Shown here: one piece after another, positions 1 through 20,400 of the stretch
How positions within the stretch are numbered: the stretch's first letter is position 1
How the letters are laid out: each line of letters starts with the position of its first letter
Source: Tubiluchus corallicola
Lineage: Eukaryota > Priapulida > Priapulimorpha > Priapulimorphida > Tubiluchidae
Assembly: GCA_030141605.1 (NCBI GenBank)
Contig: JAQGDQ010000022.1
Span: forward strand, 560,001 to 620,000
Direction: 5' to 3'
Length of the DNA stretch: 60,000 bases
The notes under the pieces: model-generated
Database searches by the model: none
Told to the model about the DNA's origin: nothing
Seen by the model: only the letters and a program-made list of their open reading frames with translations
Program-made: the position numbers and the translations under genes

Positions 1-52
1 CAGTGGATAATGCAGAGACAAGATCTTCCAGAGGATCTGATATATATGATGG
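1..52 (+). CDS. MEIOC: Putative partial upstream exon of MEIOC at window edge
   Basis: The frame beginning at base 3 is open to a possible donor at 53 (GG|GTTGGT) and ends with two bases of a split codon. The next well-supported MEIOC exon, at 1895, needs exactly that phase. The peptide is Ser/Asp/Arg-rich (ends SDIYDG), similar in style to the disordered N-terminal half of MEIOC. The donor is weak and the exon is cut by the window edge, so this is a phase-consistent guess. Confidence 0.33.
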
Positions 53-1894
53 GTTGGTGAATTATGCATGTATACCCTTTGAGTGCTAAAATTTATATCT
101 GTTACTGTAATTGTGCTTGGTGTAATTTATAGTATACTCAAGTGAGTTGGTGCATGCACGTGAGTTAACTTCCCACAGACGTATTTTCCATCTTGATATG
201 TGTTGAAATGGTTGTAAGTTAAACACTTACTGAAACAAGCTACGTGTGACTCTGAGTAATATGGTTAGTAGAAACAGTTACTCATGAAATTTTGATTATG
301 AATTGAGTCCCCTTGGTCTGTTTTGTCGCCTGTAAACTTTGTTTAAAATCTTGGATCATATTATTGGTTTGTATTTGATGTGGTGCAAGTACATGTAATT
401 TGTAAACTGCAGTCAGGGCTGATGTGGTACTATTTTGCCTAGGACAAGTAATTGCGTTTTATGGCGAAACCGTAAATTTTGCCAACAAGTGAAAAATCGA
501 TGGGGATTTTACTTAACGGCTGGTCAGGTCGTGAAATTTGCTCAGCTGTTGTTAAATGACAAGTTTGCTGGCTTCCCAAATGTGTCTATCAACTGATACC
601 TAGAAAGCTTGGCTCGTTGAAGGTGGGGCAGGATTATGGGTAAAATGAGTACTGACTGTCAGCTTAGCAAGCTTTGAGAATTTTTTTGTGGTTGTGCAAT
701 ACCCAAACCTGGTGACCCGTTATTTAAATTGTCTTAAAATAAGGTTGATTTGCCGTGCTGAAGACCATGTCCACATTTGTTCAGGACCGGGTGTAGTTCG
801 AGCGTATACTACAAAGTCTCATCTCGCATCTTTATCATGTAAAAAAACTGAATTTAAATTAAAAAATAAATAGCTTCTTTCTGTTCTTCTTTCGTTTTCT
901 GTCATTGTTTCCATTGTTTACTCGATAGCTACCACAACTGGACTCAGTTCAGGTTCAAATCCTCAGTAAGTGTAAATGCTAGGTCAGATCTCACTAAAAC
1001 TTGACCCTTTCTTCATAACAATTGTATTGTGCTTAACAATTATAAACCTATTTTCTTACTTTTTGTGCTTAACTGCACACCTACTATTCTTGAATACCAG
1101 TTTTTTTATTTGTTGAAGCTTAAATTATTTTCGCTAGTAAATTTCAAATTGGCCCAGAATGACCAATTTTTGATTTCAACTCTGGCTGAACAGACGATGA
1201 AGTGTATTGAGTTAGCTAGTTACTGTTAGTGCTCATGTCTTCCAATATGTGCTGTTCCATCATTACGTATGACTAAAAATTGAATGATGTGTTTTTCCAG
1301 CTTCTTTGAAACAGAAAGTGTTATTGATTGCTTGCACGTGAAAGTCACTCTGCTGTATCAGCTCAGCAGCAAACAGTTGATGCACACGGCAACGTGTTTT
1401 AATAGCGAACTTTGTTCTTTATAAACAAAATGTAAACGTAGAATAAGTTTGCAGCAAATGACATTTAAAAGCGTGGATCTTCTGTTAATGCTGTATTTAT
1501 TAATGATTCACTGAATAAACTGAAACAGTAGCAGGTGAGCTGTTACACTGCTGCATTAGTACTGGCGAATGCACACTAATGTAAACTGTATGTACGCTAG
1601 TGATGTGCGCTCTATTTGCTCCAGCTTTGGTAAGTTCCACTAATGTCATAACCATGTTTCGCAGCAGAATTTCCCAACATAGGCTCGGAAAGCATTTCAG
1701 GACCAAACAAAGCATTAAGTTTTGGCTAAAATTTCAAATGACCGTTGCCTAACAGTCTAGTGAAAAAATGTAGAAAGGTTTGTCTTAAATTAGCAGAGGT
1801 TTGTATAAAGTCTCTTTTTCTAATTGGACTATATGGTTTCCCCTTGAGCTTTTTTTCAGGAATAATAATATTGACTTATACACTTTCTTTTCAG
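53..1894 (+). other. Intron-like sequence upstream of MEIOC exon 1895
   Basis: No exon with good splice sites and coding character was found here. Short frames at 688-873 and 1029-1229 look random and Leu/Phe-rich. A B-box-like GGTTCAAATCC lies at about 942-952, but no clear A box or tRNA fold goes with it. Confidence 0.5.
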
Positions 1895-8317
<6,423 letters not shown>

Positions 8318-8780
8318 TGCATGCCATACTTATTATGGATACAAGTGCTTATAATTTGTTTAGTTTATATGAATTCATTAGTTTATATTAATATTAGTTG
8401 TCTTGTATACTTCTTATTGGTGATAGCACTTGTTGCCTCAGTGTGGTAAATGCCTTGAGCTTACACATTTGATTACTTATAAAGTGAAACAAATTCGTTA
8501 TTGGCCTTTACATTTCTACGTAGTAGACAAAGTATTGGGGGTTATTGCACCCTTTTGTTGAAATTTTTTGCAATGAATTGCTTTGAGGTTTTTGTTTCAT
8601 AATTATTGGCAGTTACTACACCGTTAAATGTAATGATTTAATTATTTGTATATTACTTGAAAATTGATGTTTTTTCTTCCATATCTAGGGTCAGTGTGTC
8701 TTTCAGCTGTTTGATAGCCTGAAGAGAATTGCAAAACCTTTAAATGGTACATAGAAATAAAAACTTTGGGAAGAAAGCTG
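8318..8780 (+). other. MEIOC: MEIOC 3' UTR (proximal)
   Basis: AT-rich sequence after the stop codon, without a frame of note. It runs to the first canonical poly(A) signal, AATAAA at 8756-8761, about 440 bases after the stop. A longer UTR is possible, because T-rich sequence continues for several kilobases. Confidence 0.55.
8756..8761 (+). terminator. Poly(A) signal AATAAA, MEIOC
   Basis: First canonical hexamer downstream of the MEIOC stop codon, at an ordinary 3' UTR distance. Use of this site is inferred. Confidence 0.5.
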
Positions 8781-11700
8781 CACACATTTGAGGCAATATC
8801 GAGCGGAATGACCTAGCACGAAGACATTCAGCATTGGTTTTTTACATTGACGTTGTTTTTGTATGACGAGGCATTCCATTGTATGCATTGATATCTCAGG
8901 TTGTGTGCTTTTGTTGGAAGATAATTTTTTTACATTTTCTAGAAGCGATATTGTCCTGTACATAATGTCTTGTACATACAGAGGTGTACATTTTGTCAAA
9001 AGTTTTTCTATTTGGCATTACTGCACAAAAAATTTGACAGTAAAAAGGATTTTAGATAGCAGTAATAATGTTTGCATTGTGGGATTGTAGATAATAATGG
9101 CTGCATTGCGGAAGTGATCACCAAAGTGGTTTTAGGTGACTTGTTCGCTGTGGGATATAGTGTAGTAGGTGAAATAATTACGCGCTTTTTGTATCTTTGT
9201 GCAATGTAGTATGTAATAGATCAGCTAATTTAGGTGTTTGCCATCGCAATTCCATAGTTCAGGGTGTTGTGGCGATTTTTGACGAGCTGCTTAAATAATT
9301 TTGAATATTCAATGTGTTTGATGGAATGCGCATTGTAATATTCTGCGAGTGATTATTACTATAGTTTGCAATATATTATGTATCGCTACATTCCACGTAA
9401 TATCTATCTATATATACTATGTAGTCAAATTTCACATACGTTTGTTTGATACGCGTATATAATAATTATTATTCTCATTTTGTTGTTGTGATTATTCAGT
9501 TCCGTTAGTTTCTATATAGTTTATGTCAATGTGTGCTTAATTTAATATGGTTGTAGCTACTAGTTGTTATTTATCTTAAATTATTTTAATATTTACTGAT
9601 GAGTTTGGTATGATTTGTCCCTACAATATCAGCATCTCTCAAGTGCAGTATGCATGTAGTATATATGAGTGTGTGCATGTGTCCCATGGATGCATATGCT
9701 GTACTTGTGCTATATCAGTCATATGTATCGTTAATATGAATACATTTGAAAATGGATTTAGTGAAACAGAAAAAAAACTAGGAATCATTGAAGTAAGTAG
9801 CAAGAACTCTGGTACACGTCTAGGTTAAGCTAATGCAGAGCACAAGAGTTGTCTGATTGGGACTGGTTTGTTGTTTGCTATAGGCAATCGATGTCTTATA
9901 ATAATATATCTAAGTTTATATTCACTCGTAGTGCACATGTGTACGCACATTCATTTCATACTGTATTATATTTCATTAATTTATATGTGAGTTCTTGTAT
10001 CTTATTATGCAAGTGGCCTAGATTTTATCTAACATTTTGCTATGATTTTTGTTGTTGTCAGGGCTGCAAAAAATGGCTCACTGATAAATCAAGTGAAGTC
10101 ATTTAGCTCTGTGGAATTTGTATTTGTTTTACGATAAGGTCCTCAGCTTCACGATTGGTTCTGTTCATTAGTAGACATTGCTCCGAAATCTGAAAGCTGA
10201 GAGAATTAACTATAATAGCATTTCTTTACAAGAGTGCTTTGAGATAGTGGGTGAGTGCCACAAGTAGTCGCATACTAATATTGCCAATGTATTGTTCAAT
10301 TTTCTAGTTTATATGAAATAATTTGTAGCCAACGGTTGATGTGTTTTATTCGGAAAACAGGCATATAGACATGTAATATCATAGTTTTTAATGCAAATGT
10401 GTGAAAATAATTGATAAATGTTCGTAACTAAATTTATGTGATGATATTATATTTACTACTCTTATATTTGTTGAGAGACTTTAATATTGAAAAGGAAAAG
10501 ATTTCTAATTAGTACATAACATTCTGTGAAATGTCACAAGTCAAATTGTGAATCTGCAATGCATACAATGTTTATAATGAGTTTAAAGAGTATTGTAGGT
10601 GATAACCATCACACCTTTCAATGGTTTAACAAACCTGTCTTTCATACTAAGTTGCAAACAGTATCATTAGGGGTTATGATATCCCATGTGTAAATGCTGC
10701 CTACAGTTTGTGCCAATGTAGAACCTGTGAATGCTGGGTACAGGAGCAAATGGCAATGAGTTCTAGTGCTCACCTCTTACAAACGTCACAAAGACCAGTT
10801 TACTATTTTTGTAAAAAAAGGAAATTTCCAATTATAATATCGGGCATATTGTGTGATAGATACGTTCTTGTTTTCTACAAATAATTGCCAAGTTTGTATT
10901 CAGCCTCGTGTGGCAGTTTTGTAGTAAATGGTATTTGGGCATATCTGTCAGTTCCAAGGTTGTGAACTACTTCATTGCTGCTGTGAATAGCTTTCTAATT
11001 ACATATTCCTTAAGCATTCACTTCCATATTGCCCTTTGCTCGTGATTTTTTTGGTGAAAGGTGTGATTTTTGCAGACATTCGTGGTTAAATATTTTTGTA
11101 CTTTCGTAGTCATATTTGTATTCAGCAAGTAAGCTGCTCATCCTTGCGTTAGTGTGATAGGTGGCGTTGGAAAGAGATCATTCGTATATAGTTTTAGTGA
11201 TATTTTAGATATAACGTTAGCGTATGCTATGTACTGCTTTTGCATAATATTGCTGTCACAATTTACTACTAATGAAGTTTTGAATGCAGTTATCTGGATG
11301 TTGCCTGACATAGCACATCTTGATACTGTGTGCAGTATGTGTGCATTTTTTAAATTCATAAATTTTTTACTTTTCGTATTTTCACATCACGGAAGTGACA
11401 GCTTTTGTACCATCATGAAGCTTATATTGATATATAGATACGACAGAGACACCAGATTCCTTTCTTAATCACTAGTACATATAGAATTCTGGAAATATAG
11501 TTTCACTGTTGCAAAGTATTTATTAGAAAGAACTTAACAGCAATCAGGAATTTGGCAAATTTGCAAGACAATACCCAAGGTACATGCTACATAGGGTTGC
11601 TAGAGGACTTTGCCTAGACTTGCATTTATGGACCATTTGCTCTTGTAGAATAATATAGTGGGAGTTAGGTTATTTTTCAACACTAGCTGTCTTTTGGTGT

Positions 11701-14270
11701 ATACAAATTCGCTAGTGCTACCAGTTTTTTGTAAGAGTTAATTGTAATTGTTTTATTTATACTTGGCTTTTTAGCTTCTTGCAGACGTTAGGTAGTTTGT
11801 TCGGCTGCAGCTGGATGGTACAGTAGCTCAGCGTTTGTAGTTGTTTTTCTTGTAGCATTTTGTACAATAATCTTGGACTGTAGTTATAGTATAATAACCA
11901 AGTGAAGCAAGACTAACTGTTGGATTCGTGGTTGCTGTAGAATCAAACACTGCGCCGCCAGGTCACGAGTGTTTCTGGGTTTAAATGCAGGAGGGGTAAT
12001 TATGGTTCATTGAGTACTACCCCAATTTGCTGCCAGCTATTATAGCACATTTTGTATTCAAGCAAACCAGCATATGATATACAAAGTACTTAACTTTCTG
12101 TTAAACACGTTTATTAGCAATTATTTGTTGTGATGGTTCTAGTTGAGTTTATATTTTTCTCTAATATTATGTTCGAATCTGTAGATTTAAGGTATTATAA
12201 TATGTTAAGCCAGATATGTATTTATGTGTGTGTGTAGAATGGCTACTGGTGCATGAGTTGACATGGACTTCTAGCTGCGCTAGGTTCTTGTCAGTATGAA
12301 TGTATTGGTGTTTCTTATACGCAATAATTATTGTTCAAGTAGACGATTGTAAGTCAGAATTTTGTTACATCATCGCTTAGAAATGGCACTGTTCTCAGCT
12401 GTTCCAGCAATGGGAACGTAGGCTTTCTGGCAGACTGTGCGTCTTGTAGCCTAATTAGTGATTAATGCATTTTCCATGGTTCTGGGGTTTAACTTATTCA
12501 TTGTTATGTTTGTTATGAAAATAAAATTCCACAACTTTGCTGTTAATGTGTGACCTCCATGTGATTCCTATAGTATAACTGTATATAATATATATTGTCA
12601 ACTTGCATATGAGTAATCTGTATTTTAGAATTAGATAGCATTTCAAGCCGAATTTCAGTGTTTGCCAAAACGAAAGACTGTACATTATTACATGTGCAAC
12701 ACACTTGAACATGGGTCTTGCACACTGTAGTAACTTAGTTTTATCAGCCTAGTGCTTGATGCATATTAGCGATTTCTTGGTCTGGACTAGGTTTTGGTTA
12801 TAACTAAAATTAGGTTGAATTGAAACCAGTCTTTGTCACTGTCAGTCCATCTACATAATACGACCAAAAATTGATTAAATTGAACGCTTTTGAAAAACCG
12901 TAGCAGATAACAAAAAATACACGCCTATTTTTTCAGCTGGACACGAGTCCCGGTTTGTGAGTTATTAGTTTCAGTATGGTCTGGATTTGGTTGTTTTAGA
13001 TTTCTCTGAAATTCATTGGCAAACTTGAAATTTGTTTGAAAGCTATCTAGAAAATGAATCTCGACTGTGTAGCAATGTTATATACATGGTGTAACCGGTG
13101 TATCACTATAGAGTAATTATACATATCAGGTCAAATGAATTTAGTGTACTTAAAGTAGTCAGTATGTTTATGACATTGTCTAATTAATAATTAGCGGAGC
13201 ACTTTCATCTCCTGAAATGAATGTAGCTTCATATAGTCAAATTCTGGCCTGTTATTTTTCGTTTGAGATTTTTTTAGGAAAAAACGAGGATTGTGTTTTA
13301 CTGCCAGCAAACCTCCATTTCACAAAAGCTAGTTTTGGCCTAGTATGTGACGTCGTTATTAATGGTGCTTGAAACCCGACTCGGAACTGTCGCATATTAT
13401 AATTTCAAATACTCAGGTTTTGTATTGTCGTGGCTCATAATTATTGATGGTAGTAAACAACAGTCAAAATTTGTTAGTTAGCATCCATGCCATTGTAACA
13501 TTGTAGTCACGGCTGTAGTTCGCTGAGAGAGGTACGTTCATAATGGCTGTTTCCAAGTCGGGTAGAGTAAAGGTATTCAGTGCGAATGAAATGTTTTGAA
13601 ATGTTTGTAGACGATTTGTGATTGTTTATGGTATCACATGACAACCAGTTCAAATTTTCATATTTCTAGTAAATTTTGCTGATAATTATTATAAAGATTA
13701 TTATTAATACTGTAATAAAATTACAGTTTGTTTACCACTATAGTAATCTTACGTCTTGATGTTTTTTCTTGGTTTCTAGTTTCTTGTTTCTTGCTGTGTA
13801 ACAAATAGAAAAAATTGCTCTGACCCATTCTTTAGAAAACATTGCTCTCTCCCATTCTTTAAAAATCACAAGTATAATGCATAATTCTTAAATACTTTGC
13901 AATGTATTATTTCCCTGGCATTCTAAGATTAGCACACTCTTACAATAAAATTCATGCAATTATTATGTACTCCTTAAGACTCTAGTAAGTAAATAATTTT
14001 CTTAGCCATCAACATTGTGCATTGCACTTAAACAATTACTCATTAAAGCAGTTCTCCACAGTTTCACTTTTGCATATGGGCAGAAAACATAGGACTTGAA
14101 GGATAAAAAAAGATTAAATACCTTGCCTTTGATCTGTGGAAACCCAAAAACCATTTAAAATCAACAGTTGAACAATTAACAATAGAAATAGAATTGACAT
14201 TTACAAGCTATATGTAACATGGACGCTCACAGCTCTGCACAAAATGATGGTGACAGTAATTGCAAAAAAT
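8781..14270. other. Convergent intergenic region between MEIOC and UBXN4
   Basis: About 5.5 kb with no convincing gene on either strand. The frames present (for example 9610-9828, 9849-10106 and 11154-11468 plus) are Cys/Phe/Ile-rich with no family signature and no linked exons. Part may be a distal MEIOC 3' UTR. A SINE-like piece lies near 11925-12060. A second AATAAA on the plus strand at about 13713 could serve as a distal site. Confidence 0.5.
11925..12060 (+). repeat. Possible tRNA-derived SINE fragment
   Basis: The segment has GTGGTTGCTGTAGAATC followed about 35 bases later by GGGTTTAAATGC. This resembles the A-box and B-box arrangement of the clearer SINE copies at 34981 and 49180. 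It is degenerate, so the assignment is tentative. Confidence 0.3.
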
Positions 14271-14295
14271 AAAGACGGATAAATAGAACCTAACC

Positions 14296-14301
14296 TTTAA
14301 T
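14296..14301 (-). terminator. Putative poly(A) signal ATTAAA, UBXN4
   Basis: On the minus strand an ATTAAA lies about 150 bases past the UBXN4 stop codon (14448-14450). No closer AATAAA is visible on that strand. Use is inferred. Confidence 0.35.
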
Positions 14302-14447
14302 GTCAGTAATATGACATGTCTAGCTAAGGTCACTTTCAATGCAGCCAACATACTGTCATAAAAGCTTAGTTTTTGCTTATGCACTTCTCACTTTCATTCA
14401 CACAGTTTACAACTAGATAAACCAATGACCTTCCCCACTCATAGGAA

Positions 14448-17400
14448 TTACATCTGTTGTGTTGAGTTACCATTCCATGTGGTGTTATCATCCTTATCAT
14501 CCTGTTGATTCCTCAATCGCGTAACGTTACCTTCTCGATAGCTAGAATAAGCTGATCGTGGTTGTTGCTTTTGCTCATTAGAACTGAAACATAACAGAGC
14601 CAAATGATGAAGTTGACAATTAAATTAAAGTAGGCAATAGAAAGCTACTGCCAACAGATGTACCAGATTTACATAGAGGAGAGAAAAGAAAGACAGAAAT
14701 CGCACGGATCTAATTTTGGAAGTGAATCATCTGGCATCACGATTAACAATACTTTTTGAATATTCAGTTTTCACTGTTATGCCTCTAATATGCAGTACAG
14801 GCCATATGCACATAGATCTGCGACATATTATTACGGCATGTTCAGCGTATAAAGTTTTCTCGGAAAGTGAGCTTGCCCAGTAACTCGCATGTTCAGTCTA
14901 ATTAGAGTAACTTGCCGAGGCGTTCACTCTAGACAGTAAATGAACTTGCAGCAACGGCCAGAGAGTTTGCAATTTCTTGCCGACATTAACTCGCAATGCA
15001 GTTCACTTGTGAGTTTGCTGCTAGAGAGAAAATTTGCTAGTCTGAACGCCGTTTTAAACAAGTCTGAACTCAGATCCAATGAACACACAAGTGTGTGCAA
15101 AAAAATTACCATATTTATCACTTGAATATGTCTGATTCAGTGTGGTTTGATCATGTGCAACTTATTGCTGTGTACCGTGCAAGACGTTTGGGACAATTTA
15201 TCACTTGACTATGCCAGGCCAAGGGCGGTTTACTCATGTGTGACTAAGCAGTTTGTCCTAATTTTCAAATTTTGCTCCTATATCGAGTCCTTAAACAATC
15301 CCAGACTTTTACCCATACCAAGTGTGTACACCAGAAGTAACCTTACACCAGGTGTCTCCCTGCCTGGTTTCGTGACTCTCAATACTACATGTTTGGAGTT
15401 ATTCAATGTTATGGCTCAAACTGACAGATATGCCACGTCATTGACACTTCGACTGAAATCATTGTTCACCATATTATTGTCCAAACCCAAGTTTTGTGAC
15501 TCTAGCCCTCCTTGTTTTCAAGTAAACATGCATTAAAAGTGGATGCCTAACCAAATGATGATGATGAAAAATAGCTTATGGGTTCTCCCAGTTTTATCTA
15601 CACATCTTGCAGGTAAAACACCAATGATAAAGTTTTGATGAACATATTTACAATAAATTACTCAAAAAAACAAAGAAATGTAATACACACACGCACGCAC
15701 GCACACACACACGCACATATATATAAATGAAATGTAAAAATACATTATTCCAAACTGGTAGTTAGTAACTGTTGCCTTGTCAGCAGTTTCCCAAACTTTC
15801 TGATCTCATGACCCAATCATGATCAAGGAAAATGCAAGATTCCAAGTAATCTTGAAGAATATTTAGTTAAGTAATTTAGTAATTTATGCTTACTTTTTAG
15901 CAAGTTATACAATATATAGTGAAGTTTTAATTATTATAATGATTTAGGTAGTAATTGACTTGTAAATCTATACAACCAAAAAGCTGTAATTTCGTTGAAC
16001 AAACAAAAAAAATTAAAATTGTAGATGCACTGGCTTAATGAGCATGAGCATTGCAGCAATAAGAATAGAATGTTGACACGCTAATAAATATTCAGGAGCA
16101 AAATATTTTTTAATATACAGTGGCGCCGCTTAATAGACTCAATCGCTTAATTGACTGGAACAGGCCGCTTGTATTTAAATGTACATAAAAACTGTCTGTA
16201 ATTGACTCAAATAACTCTGTATAATTGACGCAATATTTTTGTTTCAGATGCTTCAATAAGACACTTTCATGTGACTAATAAGCTTTTATGACTGTTATAT
16301 CATCTTAGTTCACTTTTGTCATATAATATGCATAGAAACAATCATGTTAAGTACCGTTTTGTTTGGATGCAGAAACGTTTATCACATGCTAATATGCTAG
16401 TCTAATGATTTGCTTTGACCTGCCCGTCCACTGCATATGACGTCATTAAACAAGAATTCCTGGAAGCTAAACATTTAGTCACTTGCTTAGCAGTTTGCTT
16501 TTGAAGTTCTGGCTGTCTTTGCCAGAAATTTTAATCAGTTAGATGTTGCTGTTATGCCAGGGACGCAGGTACAGTACGGTAAGGACGTCACAATTATAGT
16601 AAGTGGGACCTGAGGCGAAACAATAGACAAAGCTACTTGCGGGTAAATACGGGCACCACCAACAGTTTAAGAACACCAAGCACTAAGTATTTTACGTGAA
16701 TTTGTGTATCATACAACAGATTTTCAACGTTTTTATCATTACGAGAACTTTGTGAGCCAACTCCTCGCAATAAAATGAAAAGCCGACTTTGAAGGAATTT
16801 TTGTAATTTTTATTGCTAATTCACTTATATAAATTAATATTTTAAAATACTTTTTCTAATTTTTAACTGCATAAAGGAATTTAGGCATTACTTCATTTCT
16901 AAAATTCATTAAAAAGCTTTGCAGCGCATAGTAAGCTGGTGACACATACTTCTATATCAGTAATACTACACCCATCGGTTAATAGGTTCAGTCGATTAAT
17001 TAGGTCAAATCACTTCCGTCCCAAAATGAGTCTATTAAGCTACGCCTACTTTACAAACAAAAAAGAAAATGATCAGTTTGTCACTTTTTAGCTTTTTTGT
17101 ATTTTACTAGAAAAATGTTAATACCTTCTAAGTGAGAGAGGGTCTGCTCCTCATTTAAAAATAGAATTTTTTACTTTGATAAAAAAAATATTTTATAACA
17201 GCATGTTAACAAAAATGCAACTAGTGAGTGGAAAAATTCATAAAAATTTAAGAAATAATCACTAGTTAGCAGTTTCAAGTAAACATAAATACATACGATT
17301 GACTTTCGGCTTTTTGACTATGAGCTCCCATTGACGCAACTTGGCTTTCTGTTTCGTGTGTTGCAGAACTGGTCGTGCCAAATATGAATGCCCTAAGCCA

Positions 17401-20400
17401 GTTTAATAGGTAAATTAAGGGCAAAAACAATGTCCATAGGAAATTTGATCCACTATCACTTCGAGGTAACAGACTGTTATGTGCACCCTACCAAAAATGA
17501 AAATCGCACAATGACAATAACGTAACACAAGATTCAGTTACACATTCATTTTATTCAAGACACTAGTAGTGTCACCTCATGGAAGGCATCATGCAGGAGA
17601 AGCAGCCTTTCTAAGACTACCTCGAAAGCAAGTCACTCGATCACCTCATTTGGTCCAGTGCATGTAACAGTGGTGCAGAACTTAGGAACCATATTTACTT
17701 TAACACTAACAATTTCTGTTTCGTGAAATGCTAGGTTTGGCTTTTTACGTGACTAATTTAAAACAAGCTAAAGCTAAGACAAACTAGATGTTGCCATACT
17801 ACATTGTGAATCAACCGGGAAAGCCCTGGATAATTTTAATTTTTGAAATGGCAAACAATTTCACATAATTACAAAAAAAAATCATTAATCATATTAGCTG
17901 CCAAAATAAGTTTGACCTAGCATTTGCTCGTTTTTGACATTCAGTAAAAAGTACACAATGTCAATAAGGAACAAAGCGCAAGGTAGCCAAAACCAAAGGT
18001 GCAAGGCAACAAAGTGTAACTATTGCACAAAAAGTTTTCGCCATTGGCCTGAGAAGTCTTGGCCAAAGCATGGCTTCTCAAGACTGTTTCTTAGTCTGTA
18101 AACTGGCATAAAATTGCACTTTATCTCAAATTGGATTAATTTGACAATACAGATAAACTGGATCATAATTAAGTCAATATAAAATAAAGTTCAGCTATTT
18201 GCATAAAACAGTAGTGTTTGAATGTCAAGAATACCGGAATAACAAGTAAAACTGCCGTTGGAGCAAGCTGAAGGTCACGGAAGCTTGTTGAAGCATCTGG
18301 TGCACCATAGACACGCATTGGAAATGTTGTCTTCAATGTGAAGTTCCCATATTTATTGCCAACTCTCTAAAACATAGCAGATGGATTAAGTCTTGACAGA
18401 TTTTAACTTAAAAATATTTTACCAGACATATACGGTTCACGTTTTTCAAACAAAATAATAAACATAAAAACCAATCATGATTTGGAATTGGAGGTCAAAT
18501 CATGAATGTATGAGTTCACACGATTATTGTATATATTTTCATAATGCTTCATGTACATGTAACAAAGCAGGAAAACATTAGCCAGTCATAGAAACAAATG
18601 GCAAATGATCATCTTCAGTTTAAGGACTGGACCCAAATCGCTACTCGTCTGAATGTTGTTCTTGTTCTTGTTGGGGGATGACCTTTTGAAGAAAGCCTAA
18701 GGCTGTGTGAATTCACAATAGATTGTAATGTAACTTCACAGGAATATACTAGAATGAATTGTGTCAAGATGGAGTCGGATTTTTGTTCAGCCACTTTGTG
18801 TTCCAGATGAGTTCAACATCATTTTCAAAAAACAGTTTAGGGCTCTGCAAGTTCGCAATTGATTGCCACGAAATTCTACAGAAATATACTAGAATGAATT
18901 CCACATCGACAAGCAGAGTTGGATTTTTAATTAAAGATGGCGGCAACAATATCATTTTTGAGGTCTAAGGCTCTGCCACTTCGAAAAGGACGTTATGAAG
19001 CTTGCAGGAATTTACTGGAACAAGTTCTGCATTGACAATCGAATTTGTATTGAAGCGAATTATCGATTTGCCACTTTGAATTCAAGATGGCAGTAATAAC
19101 ATAATTTTCAAAAAAGCCCAAGGCTCTACAAATTTGTTCTGGCTTGTCAGGAAATTTCATAGAAACATACTAAAATGAATTCCACACCGAATGACAGAGT
19201 GGATTTTCGATGCGCCATTTGGCATTCAAGAAAGCAGTGATAGCATCATTTTCGAAAAATACTAAGACTACATCAATTCACAACGGACCATCATGAAACT
19301 TTATAGGAATATGCTAGCACGAATTCTGCATCGACTGACGAGTCAGTCTTTCGATTTCCAATCTTGAATTCAAGATGGCAGCACTGATGTTTCTTCAATT
19401 CACGCTTTTGAGATCAGGGAGTCCCTTGACCATTAATTCAAGTCGAATTTGTTATTCTACAGACGATAAACTATTTGTGACGGTAATGTCAAGAAATAAC
19501 TAAAAATTACCTCAAATATAAACGTTAAGGCTTGTTGAAATAGTTGATCGGCATCAAAGGACTGTGTGATAAACGAGCCATCGGGTAATCTGAATTGGAT
19601 ACGAGCTTTCGTACTACAGAAAAAAAAGAAAAACAAATGAAATGCATTTATTACAGAAAGTCAATTTACAAAAGATATGCGGCACATTTGGCAAAAGAGT
19701 ATGCTAAGAAAGTTTGCTCATAATAACCAAACTTGTCAACTTACAATATAAAAACAGATAAAGTATTAGCTCAACAGAAAACCACAAAAATATATAACAA
19801 AACTGTCTTTCCGATTGCTAGAAGTCTACATTTTCTTGCTTACTAATTTACTTTACTTACATAATGCACACAGTTATAGTTTTGTAATTCAGAAAATAAC
19901 CGACAAAAAATGAAGTTTCTATAACAATCGAACTGACGTACCTCGCAGCAGCTGCTTTCGCTTGTGCTTCTGACTGCTGTTCCTGAAGCTTTCGCGCCTT
20001 TGCTGCTTGAATTTCAGCTTCTCTTTCTTGCATTTCCCTATTATACCGTGCTGCTTTCTCTGCCCTATAAGATATGCAGAATTACTTTTCTTCTCAGGTT
20101 AAAGTTATTAAGCAAGGTAAGTTTAAACTAACCCACGAAACCTAATCTATTCTACTTTAATCTAATCCAATCGAAATCTAACTAGCCAAACTTAACCTAA
20201 CGTAACCTGCATTATTCAAACTAATTTAACATAACCTGACTTAATCTGATTCAGTTTAAGTTTAGCTTTACAACAGTCTAAAAGCAACAAAATGTAAAAA
20301 ATCAATAACACACTGACCTGTCTTGAGCTATCTGCTGCTTAACTCTTTCTCTCGCATCTCTTTCTTCCATTTTTTCTCTCCTCTGTTCTTCTTTGATCTT

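Noticed and set aside
942-952. B-box-like GGTTCAAATCC suggesting a tRNA gene
   Set aside because: No acceptor-stem pairing or clear A box upstream; at best a SINE scrap.
11154-11468. 104-codon plus frame, Phe/Cys/Leu-rich
   Set aside because: Looks membrane-like only through composition. The opposite strand is also open (11138-11359), and no exon structure or homology is recognised.
13542-13600. Short plus-strand frame starting MAVSKSGRVK before a GTATTC donor-like site
   Set aside because: Stops after 18 codons. The donor is poor, and a plus gene here would run into the 3' end of UBXN4 with no further exons visible.
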